A DNA stretch of 64,000 bases. Source: Maridesulfovibrio ferrireducens. GTDB lineage: Bacteria; Desulfobacterota; Desulfovibrionia; Desulfovibrionales; Desulfovibrionaceae. Positions 28,480 to 35,753 of this stretch are shown here, in pieces. How positions within the stretch are numbered: the stretch's first letter is position 1; each line of letters begins with the position of its first letter. The notes beneath the pieces were generated by a model. It did no database searches and was not told the DNA's origin. It was given only the letters and a program-made list of their open reading frames with translations. The DNA lies in NCBI RefSeq assembly GCF_900101105.1, contig NZ_FNGA01000004.1:425206-489205 (forward strand), given 5' to 3'. Both the position numbers and the translations under genes were made by a program.

Positions 28480-28519
28480 GCTGTAAACCCTTGAATTATC
28501 AAGTCGAGATGGCGGGATT
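28457..28519 (-). repeat. Degenerate copy of the tRNA-Pro 3' end plus its terminator (att-like)
   Basis: This 63-base stretch repeats 29328-29391. The first 17 bases are identical (ATAAAAAAGGGTTTACA). The hairpin loop differs, GTAAACCCTTGAA is identical, and the last 19 bases match the 3' end of the tRNA-Pro gene with three changes (AAGTCGAGAT versus TGGTCGGGAT). No full tRNA is present here. This is the pattern left when an element integrates in a tRNA 3' end. Confidence 0.78.
28463..28492 (-). terminator. Hairpin terminator (old tRNA terminator copy)
   Basis: A 10-bp stem AAGGGTTTAC/GTAAACCCTT has a T-run only on the reverse strand. It would therefore end transcription of the small reverse-strand gene at 28531. 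The histidine kinase stop codon falls in its loop. Confidence 0.75.
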
Positions 28520-28530
28520 TTGATTCTCTT

Positions 28531-28827
28531 TTAAAAACTCCAACTGCCAAGAATTCCGTCTGTAGAAGAAGTCCCCTGCTGACCAAAATACTCAACGTGG
28601 TATTTAAGAGTGGCTGTCTTGGTTTGACTATCAATATTTAAAGAGGCGACAGCAGTAAAATCACCTACACCACTTGAGGAATATAAAGTCGCAGTTTTTG
28701 TCGTACTGTCAAGTGTCGCACTGCCCTGTAAGCTTCCATTCGCAAAAGCAGATACAGTTACTTTCTGTCCTTCCGAAATAAAATTATACGTTGGACCGTT
28801 ACTAATAGAGAAGGTGCCTGTTACCAT
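28531..28827 (-). CDS. Small orphan protein, beta-rich, unknown
   Basis: A 98-residue protein, not recognised. It has no signal peptide and no cysteine. It is rich in Ser, Thr and Gly with alternating hydrophobic residues, and contains two related stretches (ATLDSTTKTATLY and ASLNIDSQTKTATLK) that suggest a repeated beta-hairpin. GGAG lies 7 bases before the ATG, and a terminator follows, so it is likely a real gene. It is the only gene inside the interval bounded by the duplicated tRNA-Pro ends, so it may be cargo of a lost mobile element. Confidence 0.65.
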   Translation of the reverse strand: MVTGTFSISNGPTYNFISEGQKVTVSAFANGSLQGSATLDSTTKTATLYSSSGVGDFTAVASLNIDSQTKTATLKYHVEYFGQQGTSSTDGILGSWSF

Positions 28828-29327
28828 TTTTCATCTCCGTGAATTAAAAGTGTTAATTCTGTATGCCAAAATGTAGCTATGCCCCAGCTATTCGCTAATT
28901 AGATATAGTCTCTATCAATTAATGACTGTTTTGCCATGAATTTATGGATAGAGTAGTGTCTTTGTACTCGTTGAATATTTTTTGTGGATGTTAACATATT
29001 GAAAAAGAATGGTTTCTGTTGTTTGTTTTATTTTTCACTCCTGTTATTATCACGTATATTGCGTTTGGCGCAAATATTTTTATAAATTTTTAAATTTCAT
29101 AGTTATAAAAAAAATATTATACTTAATTTTGTAGAATTATATTGGTGATTATTCAGGAATCGTTGTGAGCTAAGAAAGGCAATAGGCACTCTGGTTGAGT
29201 TGGAAGACTGTTCAGAACAGCATGAATAGAAAGAGGAATAAATGAACGTGAGTTGATTAGGTTTGGTTTGCGTCTTGAGCGGGATGAATCCCAAAAAGGT
29301 GTCAATAATACCAAATGATATTAATAT
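28828..29327. other. AT-rich gene-free stretch inside the att-like interval
   Basis: About 500 bases, visibly more AT-rich than the flanks, with no reading frame that has a ribosome site and no family signature. It probably holds the promoter of the small orphan gene and decayed element DNA. No integrase remnant is recognisable. Confidence 0.6.
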
Positions 29328-29391
29328 ATAAAAAAGGGTTTACAGAAATTTTCTGTAAACCCTTGAAATATCTGGTCGGGATGGCGGGATT
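29328..29391 (-). repeat. Intact copy of the tRNA-Pro 3' end plus terminator (att-like partner)
   Basis: This is the partner of 28457-28519, in the same orientation and 871 bases away. It includes the last 19 bases of the functional tRNA-Pro gene and its terminator hairpin. Confidence 0.78.
29330..29364 (-). terminator. Terminator of the tRNA-Pro gene
   Basis: A 14-bp stem (29334-29347 with 29351-29364) with a 3-base loop is followed on the reverse strand by six T residues. It sits 9 bases beyond the tRNA CCA end. Confidence 0.88.
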
Positions 29392-29449
29392 CGAACCCAC
29401 GGTCTCTGCGTCCCGAACGCAGCGCTCTACCAAACTGAGCCACATCCCG
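29373..29449 (-). tRNA. tRNA-Pro (anticodon CGG)
   Basis: The 77-base gene folds into a full cloverleaf on the reverse strand. The acceptor stem CGGGATG pairs with CATCCCG. The anticodon stem CTGCG/CGCAG encloses a loop with CGG, and the T-arm is GTGGGTTCGAATCCC-like. The discriminator is A and the CCA end is encoded. It reads the proline codon CCG. Its 3' 19 bases are duplicated at 28501. Confidence 0.96.
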
Positions 29450-29814
29450 TTGCCTTGGAGGGTTTTAACGAATCGAGTGGTTGGTTGGCAAGGGGAAAAA
29501 TTTAAAATTATAATTTCATAATGTTGCGAATAATTTTTTAATGTTGTTGCAGAGAAACTCCCAATCACGTAGATTTAGAATGCTTTTGTATTTATTAAGT
29601 TAATAAACGCTCGGCGTATGATTATTTGTTGTAAACCTTGGGAGTTTGTTGGACAAAATATCTCATATGTGCGAAGTTTTATTCAAGATTAGGCTTTAAA
29701 ATATTGTCATAATTTTATTTTTGAAATTATTAGTTGAAATTTTATTTTCCATATATGCAGGATGTTAGCTGTTCGTTAGGAAAACTAACGCTTAGGTTAA
29801 AGGAGATTTTCTGA
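29450..29814. other. AT-rich intergenic region upstream of the chemotaxis operon
   Basis: About 365 bases without a gene. It contains the candidate tRNA promoter at one end and AAAGGAG, the ribosome site of cheB, at the other. It presumably carries the promoter of the chemotaxis operon. No sigma-28 or sigma-54 element was recognised. Confidence 0.55.
29463..29491 (-). promoter_or_regulatory. Candidate promoter of tRNA-Pro
   Basis: On the reverse strand, TTGCCA and TTAAAA are separated by 17 bases, with the second box ending 13 bases before the tRNA. The -10 box is weak, so this is only a candidate. Confidence 0.4.
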
Positions 29815-30867
29815 GTGATAAATGTCGTAGTAATTGATGATTCTGCTTTCATGCGTAAAGCCATCAGCACTATGCTGGAGAAAGATCCCGGCATAAAAGT
29901 TGTTGCTACCGCTCGCGATGGAGAGGAAGGCCTTACGGTGATCAGGAAGCACAATCCTGATGTCATTACTTTGGATATTGAAATGCCTAAGATGGATGGG
30001 CTGACAGCATTACGTCATATAATGATGGAGATGCCAAAGCCTGTTATCATGGTCAGTTCGTTGACAACTGAAGGTGCAGAATCAACACTGAAGGCTATGG
30101 ATCTCGGCGCTGTTGACTTTATCCCTAAGCAGCTTTCTAAAGTTTCGCTTGATATCGTTAAAATTGAAACAGACTTGATTTCTAAGGTTAAGAGCGTTGC
30201 AAGGCGCAGGATGCGTCCTGTTCCCAGAATGCGTCCCGCTTCAACTGTAGCCAGACGTCCGGCTGTCACTCCGCGAGGTAATCGCGGAAGACCTAAGAGG
30301 GACGTTGTTATGATCGGTGTGTCTACGGGTGGGCCTCCAGCAGTTCAAAAAATTTTATCTTCGTTGCCCAAAGATTTTCCGGCTGGTATAGTTATCGCTC
30401 AGCATATGCCTAAAGCGTTTACCGGGCCGTTTGCCAATCGGCTTAACAGTGTAAGTCAACTGACTGTAAAAGAAGCAGAGACCGGAGACAGACTTGTGCC
30501 GGGATGTGTTTTTGTTGCTCCGGGTGGCTCTCACTTGATAATTGATCAGAAAATAAGCAGAATTGAATTAATAGTCACACCTGAGCCTAGCGAATCTTTG
30601 TATAAACCTTCAGCAAATGTTCTGGCTACTTCTGTAGCAAACGCTGTAGGAAGACGGGCTTTAGGCGTTATTCTGACAGGTATGGGGAATGACGGTCGGG
30701 ATGGTATTCGGGATCTGAAAAGTAAGGGAGGAAGGGCGATAGCCCAGAGTGATTCTTCCTGTGTCGTTTACGGCATGCCTAAGGCTATTGTTGATGATGG
30801 GCTTGCCGACGAAATTGTTGATATTGATGATATGGCTGAAGCTATTATCAATAATCTTTATTTGTAA
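29815..30867 (+). CDS. cheB: Chemotaxis protein-glutamate methylesterase/deamidase CheB
   Basis: CheB removes methyl groups from chemoreceptors and is activated by CheA. The receiver domain (1-120) has phospho-site D54 (ITLDIEMPKMDG). A basic proline/arginine-rich linker (130-162) and the methylesterase domain with triad S170 (GVSTGGPP), H197 (AQHMPKAFT) and D293 (GMGNDG) follow. GTG start with AAAGGAG. It is the first gene of a seven-gene operon ending with cheA. Confidence 0.96.
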   Translation: MINVVVIDDSAFMRKAISTMLEKDPGIKVVATARDGEEGLTVIRKHNPDVITLDIEMPKMDGLTALRHIMMEMPKPVIMVSSLTTEGAESTLKAMDLGAVDFIPKQLSKVSLDIVKIETDLISKVKSVARRRMRPVPRMRPASTVARRPAVTPRGNRGRPKRDVVMIGVSTGGPPAVQKILSSLPKDFPAGIVIAQHMPKAFTGPFANRLNSVSQLTVKEAETGDRLVPGCVFVAPGGSHLIIDQKISRIELIVTPEPSESLYKPSANVLATSVANAVGRRALGVILTGMGNDGRDGIRDLKSKGGRAIAQSDSSCVVYGMPKAIVDDGLADEIVDIDDMAEAIINNLYL

Positions 30868-30934
30868 TTCGAAGAGTCGGAAGTCGTGCAACCGTAAGCT
30901 GCCTTGCGGCTTTCGAAAACATGAGGAATAGGCA

Positions 30935-32863
30935 ATGACGGACTGTGCGAAAGTTATTGAAGATCTGAAAAATGAAGACAATGAGATTGTCCGCGAAGCT
31001 GCTTTTCAAGCCGGAGAATTCGGTTGTGAGGAAGCTGTGCCTTTGCTGGCTGAGCTTTTAAAGACCAGTCATTTGGGTCTGCAGGAAGCGGCCGATCATG
31101 CACTTCGTCATATAGGTGGCAAAAAAACTGTACAGGCAGTTGTTCCTTTGCTGCGTTCCGATGACGCTCCAGTCAGAAACCTGTCTATGGATATATTACG
31201 CGAAGTAGGCGCGCAGGATTTTCCTTCGCTCGTTGCTCTGGTTCATGATGATGATCCGGATATAAGAATTTTTGCTACTGATATTTTGGGCTCTTCCGAT
31301 AGTTTTATGGCTGTTGAGCCTCTTTGTGACGCCCTGCTTAAAGACCCGGAGGTCAACGTTCGTTATCAGGCTGCTGTCAGCCTCGGCGATCTTGAAAATC
31401 CGGCTGCGGCCAAGTGTCTCAACAAAGCTATGCTGGATGATGAATGGGTCCAGTATGCGGTAATCGAAGCTCTTGCCAAGATTAAGCATTCCAGTTCCGT
31501 TGACGCTTTGGTTAAAGCTTTGAACACCAGTTCTGACCTTGTTGCTTCTATGATTATTGATGCTCTGGGCGAAGTCGGTAATATTAAAGCGGTTACGATG
31601 CTTTTGCGTCACCTTGATACTTCTCCTACAGCATTACGTAATAAGATTGTTAAGGCCATTGTCGGAATTCTTGGCGGAAAATCTCTTAAACTTTTATCTG
31701 CAACTGAGCGTGAGAAGTTAAGAGAATATATGCTTATTGCACTTAAAGATGAAGATGAAGAGATTCAGGATGCTGCAATAACCGGTCTGAGCTTTGTCGG
31801 TGGTGAAAAGGCCACAGATGAGGTTCTTAAGCTGGCAAGTGAGCTTGATCCTGATCGCGATCGAGACAGGCTGTCTGAAATAATTGAGAACCTGTCTAAT
31901 TTAACTATGAACCCCGCTCTGGTTAATGCTGTAAATAACGGCAATTTTAAGAAGGCTGCGATTGCTATAGATGTTTTGTCCAGACTTGAAGGAAGGGAAG
32001 TTGCTCAGGTTTTGATGGATGCTTTTGAAGGCAAGGAAAGAGATCTTAAACGCGGAATTCTGGATGCTCTGGTGAAGACTGCCGGTGAAGAGGCTAAGGA
32101 CTTTTTTGTAGGAGTCCTGGAGAATGAGCAGGATGGAACCATGCTTAAGGCTGCGATCTATTTCTTAGGTCAGAAGCTTGGAGTCAAGGACGAATCCGAT
32201 AAAATTTTTGCGTTGCTTAGTCATTCTTATGACGATGTTAAAGAAGCCGCTCTTGATGCTTGTGTGTCCATCGGAGGGGATGATATTAACCAGAAGTTTA
32301 TTGATTTGTTTAACAGTGAAGAACCAATCGAAAGACTTATGTCCGTTTACGCGATGGGTAAGCTTGATGCTGCCGGTAATCTGGAGCTTATTCAGCAGGC
32401 CCTTGAAGATGAGTTGCCGGATATCAGAAAAATTGCCCTTGAGGCTTTGACTGACTGTGCGGCGGGTATGGATAATTTGTCTTTGGTTGTTTCCCGTTTG
32501 AATGATGAGAACAGGGATGTAAGACTTACTGTTATCGAGTTGATGGGCAAATGCTATCAACCTGAAGTTATACCTTATATAGTTCAGGCGTTGCAGGACG
32601 ATGATGACTGGGTTCAGATTCGTGCTGCGGAAGCTCTAGGGAATCATCGCGAGCAAGATGCTCTGCCTCACCTTATTCCTAAACTGGACTCTCCTAATAA
32701 GCTTGTTGTTTTGAAAGTAATTGAAGCGTTGGGTGCAATAGGTGGAACTCTCGCATTTCAGGCTTTGCTTGAAGCTTCAAACGCCGGTGGTGATCCTGAA
32801 ATAATGCAGGCCGCGGAAGAGGCTATTTTTAAAATTCAAGAAAAGCAAGGAGATAGAAATTAG
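30935..32863 (+). CDS. HEAT-repeat protein of the chemotaxis operon
   Basis: A 642-residue all-helical solenoid made of about 18-20 HEAT/PBS-lyase-type repeats of roughly 31 residues. Examples are AVPLLAELLKTSHLGLQEAA, PLCDALLKDPEVNVRYQAA and YIVQALQDDDDWVQIRAAEAL. There is no signal peptide and no catalytic motif, so it is probably a cytosolic scaffold. It lies between cheB and cheR, ending directly before cheR. The position suggests that it binds one of the adaptation enzymes or tethers the signalling array. This is inference. Confidence 0.88.
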   Translation: MTDCAKVIEDLKNEDNEIVREAAFQAGEFGCEEAVPLLAELLKTSHLGLQEAADHALRHIGGKKTVQAVVPLLRSDDAPVRNLSMDILREVGAQDFPSLVALVHDDDPDIRIFATDILGSSDSFMAVEPLCDALLKDPEVNVRYQAAVSLGDLENPAAAKCLNKAMLDDEWVQYAVIEALAKIKHSSSVDALVKALNTSSDLVASMIIDALGEVGNIKAVTMLLRHLDTSPTALRNKIVKAIVGILGGKSLKLLSATEREKLREYMLIALKDEDEEIQDAAITGLSFVGGEKATDEVLKLASELDPDRDRDRLSEIIENLSNLTMNPALVNAVNNGNFKKAAIAIDVLSRLEGREVAQVLMDAFEGKERDLKRGILDALVKTAGEEAKDFFVGVLENEQDGTMLKAAIYFLGQKLGVKDESDKIFALLSHSYDDVKEAALDACVSIGGDDINQKFIDLFNSEEPIERLMSVYAMGKLDAAGNLELIQQALEDELPDIRKIALEALTDCAAGMDNLSLVVSRLNDENRDVRLTVIELMGKCYQPEVIPYIVQALQDDDDWVQIRAAEALGNHREQDALPHLIPKLDSPNKLVVLKVIEALGAIGGTLAFQALLEASNAGGDPEIMQAAEEAIFKIQEKQGDRN

Positions 32864-33742
32864 ATGTCTTCTCTGTTTTCAAAGACTATCTCACTTCGAA
32901 AAGAGTTAAAAATTTCTGATCTGGAATTTACCCAGTTAAGAGATTTTATATATGATCAGGCTGGAATTTTTATTGCAGTGAATCGTAAATATCTGCTTGA
33001 AAATCGTCTTGCCAATCGTTTGAAAGAGCTGAATTTGAAGACCTTTGGTGAGTATTATTATTTTTTACAGTATGATTCAGGGCGGAAGCTAGAACTTAAT
33101 AAGCTTTTTGAAGTTATTACTACCAATGAAACTAGTTTTTACAGGAATCCTCCACAGCTGAAAGTTTTTCAGACTAAGGTTTTACCCGATGTTCTGGATA
33201 ACCTTCGCAAGCTGAACAGGAAACGCCTTCGCATCTGGTCTGCCGGTTGTTCTACAGGTGAAGAGCCGTATACTCTTGCTATGATTATCAGTGAGGTTCT
33301 CGGCGCTGAACTTAAAAGTTGGAATATTAAGATTACTGCTAACGATTTGTCTGAAAGAGTGCTCAAATCTGCACGAAAGGGTGTTTATAACGAATACTCA
33401 TTAAGGACGACGCCAAAGGAGATAGTCAACAAATATTTCGAAAAGAGCGACAAGGATTATAAAGTTAAGGCTGAAACGAAGCAGTTGGTTTCTTTTGGAC
33501 AAATTAATCTGAGCGATAGAGTGCAGGTTAAAAGAGTCGAAAGATCTGAGATTGTTTTCTGTAGAAACGTCATAATTTACTTTGATGAACCTATGAAGAA
33601 AAAAGTTATTAATGCTTATTATGATAACTTGGTGCCCGGAGGCTTTTTGATAATAGGGCACTCAGAGTCTTTGCATAATATTACAAGGGCATTTAAGCCC
33701 GTGCATCATCCCGGTGCGATTATTTATCAGAAGTTGGAATAA
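32864..33742 (+). CDS. cheR: Chemotaxis receptor methyltransferase CheR
   Basis: A 292-residue SAM-dependent glutamate methyltransferase. It has the N-terminal helical CheR_N domain (DFIYDQAGIFIAVNRKYLLENRL), the motif VITTNETSFYRNPPQL, the SAM site IWSAGCSTGEEPYTLAM, and the beta-subdomain and IVFCRNVIIYFDEPMKKKV of the catalytic domain. It starts one base after the HEAT gene ends, with AAGGAGA upstream. It opposes CheB. Confidence 0.96.
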   Translation: MSSLFSKTISLRKELKISDLEFTQLRDFIYDQAGIFIAVNRKYLLENRLANRLKELNLKTFGEYYYFLQYDSGRKLELNKLFEVITTNETSFYRNPPQLKVFQTKVLPDVLDNLRKLNRKRLRIWSAGCSTGEEPYTLAMIISEVLGAELKSWNIKITANDLSERVLKSARKGVYNEYSLRTTPKEIVNKYFEKSDKDYKVKAETKQLVSFGQINLSDRVQVKRVERSEIVFCRNVIIYFDEPMKKKVINAYYDNLVPGGFLIIGHSESLHNITRAFKPVHHPGAIIYQKLE

Positions 33743-33783
33743 ATTGTCTGCATCACTAAGTACTGTTTATTGGGCGGACTTTT

Positions 33784-34605
33784 ATGGAAAATGATATATC
33801 GGACATAGAGCTTACTGAGACTGTGAAGCATGCGAAAGTTATAGCCATTGCAAATCAAAAGGGAGGAGTCGGCAAAACAACCACAGCTTTGACACTTGGA
33901 GAAGCATTAACCCGCCTTAATAAAAAGGTGTTGGTTATAGATCTTGATCCTCATGCAAATGCTTCGGTTCATTTGTCTTTCTTTCCAGAAACAGTAACCA
34001 TGACGGCTCATAATCTGTTTTTTGACGATGCGAATTATAAGACGATTTGGTTGCAAATAGTACAGAAGCGAGCCACCGTAGGATTTGATTTTGTTCCGGC
34101 CTGTATAAGGCTCTCTGAACTGGAAAATGATCTTAAGGATAGAAAGAATAAGGGGATGGTTTTATCTAATGCTCTTAGCGGGATAACCGATCAGTATGAT
34201 TATGTACTGATTGATTGTCCTCCCCATGTCGGGGTGCTTCTGGTTAACGCTATTGTTGCATCGGATCTGGTCCTTATTCCGATTCAGACCGATTTTCTGG
34301 CTCTTTACGGGATAAGATTGCTGTTTGATACAATTAAGGTGCTGAATAAAGTGCTACCGAGTCCTGTCAAGTTCAAGGCTTTGCCTACAATGTATGACGG
34401 AAGGGCCGGAGCTTGCCGAAAAATTTTGAATCTTATCAGGCGAAAGCTGCAAGATAGGGTTTTTAGCACAGTGGTGCACATGGATACGAAATTTAGAGAG
34501 GCATGCGCCAGCGGGAAGGTCATCTATGCTATTGATGAGAAATCCCGAGGTGCTTTGGAATACATGCAACTGGCGAGAGAGATAATTAGAAATGAAGACG
34601 CCTGA
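33784..34605 (+). CDS. ParA-family ATPase of the chemotaxis operon
   Basis: A 273-residue MinD/ParA-type ATPase with the deviant Walker A KGGVGKTTT, switch segment LVIDLDPHANASVHL and Walker B YVLIDCPPHVG. There is no ParB gene next to it. In Vibrio and Rhodobacter, ParA-like proteins in chemotaxis operons position the signalling arrays (ParC, PpfA). This one is likely to segregate the cheA-encoded array, with CheW, CheA or the HEAT protein as partner. It overlaps cheW by 14 bases. Confidence 0.92.
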   Translation: MENDISDIELTETVKHAKVIAIANQKGGVGKTTTALTLGEALTRLNKKVLVIDLDPHANASVHLSFFPETVTMTAHNLFFDDANYKTIWLQIVQKRATVGFDFVPACIRLSELENDLKDRKNKGMVLSNALSGITDQYDYVLIDCPPHVGVLLVNAIVASDLVLIPIQTDFLALYGIRLLFDTIKVLNKVLPSPVKFKALPTMYDGRAGACRKILNLIRRKLQDRVFSTVVHMDTKFREACASGKVIYAIDEKSRGALEYMQLAREIIRNEDA

Positions 34606-35293
34606 AGAATATTTCGTAGAAAATGTAAATCTACCCGGTGAAGAAAAGCAGCAGGATAGCTATACTGATGCCGAATCTGCTTTCATGGATAAGTATCTTG
34701 GTCTTGGGAACCGTGAGGTTCTCGATGAACTGAAAAGAGTTGATCCTCGGAGAGATTCAAGTCTTCCCGGATTTATGCCCGCTCCTGAAATTAACGATTT
34801 CGGTGGGGAAGGGAGTGCTGAAGGTTTTGAAGAAAGTTTAAAAGAAACTGAAGAAGTCCAGCTAGTTAGTTTTGTTGTAGGCGAAAGAGAATACGCTTTA
34901 CCTATAGTTGTGATTCAGGAAGTTGTTAAAAAAATTCCTATAACGCTTCTTCCTTCAGCTCCGAGTTATATGCAGGGAATTATTAATCTCAGGGGAAGAG
35001 TTACTCCTGTTTTGGATTTAAGAAATCTTCTGCATAAAGGCGTAGGCGTCTCTGATAAGTTCGTAGTTGTGTGCCGGCATAAAGGTCTTCAACTGGGTTT
35101 AGCCATTAGTGCCGTTAAGACAATGTATCGCGCGGAGAAACATCAACTTGTCTGGGGAGTGGAATCAGAGATTGGAGTAAGTGCTGAATTTCTGCTTGGA
35201 CTTTACAAATCCGGAGACAAATTGGTCAGTATTCTTTCTGTCGATCGGCTTGTAGAACAAATTTTAAAGAGTGAAGGTGAAGGACATGCCTAA
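34592..35293 (+). CDS. cheW: Chemotaxis coupling protein CheW with N-terminal extension
   Basis: A 233-residue protein. Residues about 88-230 are a CheW SH3-like domain (VSFVVGEREYALPIVVIQEVVKK, INLRGRVTPVLDLRNLL). The first 85 residues are acidic and probably disordered and are absent from ordinary CheW of about 160 residues. They could contact the neighbouring ParA protein. CheW joins receptors to CheA. It overlaps both neighbours (parA by 14, cheY by 8 bases). Confidence 0.93.
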   Translation: MKTPEEYFVENVNLPGEEKQQDSYTDAESAFMDKYLGLGNREVLDELKRVDPRRDSSLPGFMPAPEINDFGGEGSAEGFEESLKETEEVQLVSFVVGEREYALPIVVIQEVVKKIPITLLPSAPSYMQGIINLRGRVTPVLDLRNLLHKGVGVSDKFVVVCRHKGLQLGLAISAVKTMYRAEKHQLVWGVESEIGVSAEFLLGLYKSGDKLVSILSVDRLVEQILKSEGEGHA

Positions 35294-35654
35294 ACATATT
35301 CTGATAGTGGACGATTCAAAGACTGTAAGGAATCTCGTGGCCTTCATTATGAAGAAGGAAGGTTTTAAGGTCAGCACTGCCGAAGATGGTTTGGACGGGC
35401 TTGAAAAACTTTACAGCCTTGAAAAAGTTGATCTCATTATTTCTGATGTTAATATGCCCAGAATGGATGGTTTCACTTATATTAAGACCGTTCGCGAGCA
35501 AGAAGCATATAAGGACATTCCTATTATTGTGCTTTCTACTGAAGGTCAGGAGAAGGATATTCAGACTGGATTAAATTTGGGAGCTAATTTATATATGGTT
35601 AAGCCAGCGCAACCCGAAAAAATGGTCAAGAATATTAAAATGTTATTAGGTTAG
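35286..35654 (+). CDS. cheY: CheY-type response regulator
   Basis: A single-domain receiver of 122 residues. It has acidic pair D9-D10 (LIVDDSKTVR), phospho-site D54 (IISDVNMPRMDG), switch T85 (VLSTEG) and K106 (MVKPAQP). ATG 35286 is preferred over GTG 35271, since the receiver fold begins there with GAAGGA upstream. It is the probable diffusible output of the pathway. Confidence 0.94.
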   Translation: MPKHILIVDDSKTVRNLVAFIMKKEGFKVSTAEDGLDGLEKLYSLEKVDLIISDVNMPRMDGFTYIKTVREQEAYKDIPIIVLSTEGQEKDIQTGLNLGANLYMVKPAQPEKMVKNIKMLLG

Positions 35655-35753
35655 TGATTAGAATTTATTATTTCTTTTTTTAAGTTATTAGGTGATAAGA
35701 ATGGTAATATTCGTGATCGGTCGCAGACGAACTTTTAATACAGGGGGCTCTAA

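Noticed and set aside
29555..29647. 10-bp inverted repeat AAACTCCCAA/TTGGGAGTTT
   Set aside because: Short arms 73 bases apart in AT-rich DNA with no other support.
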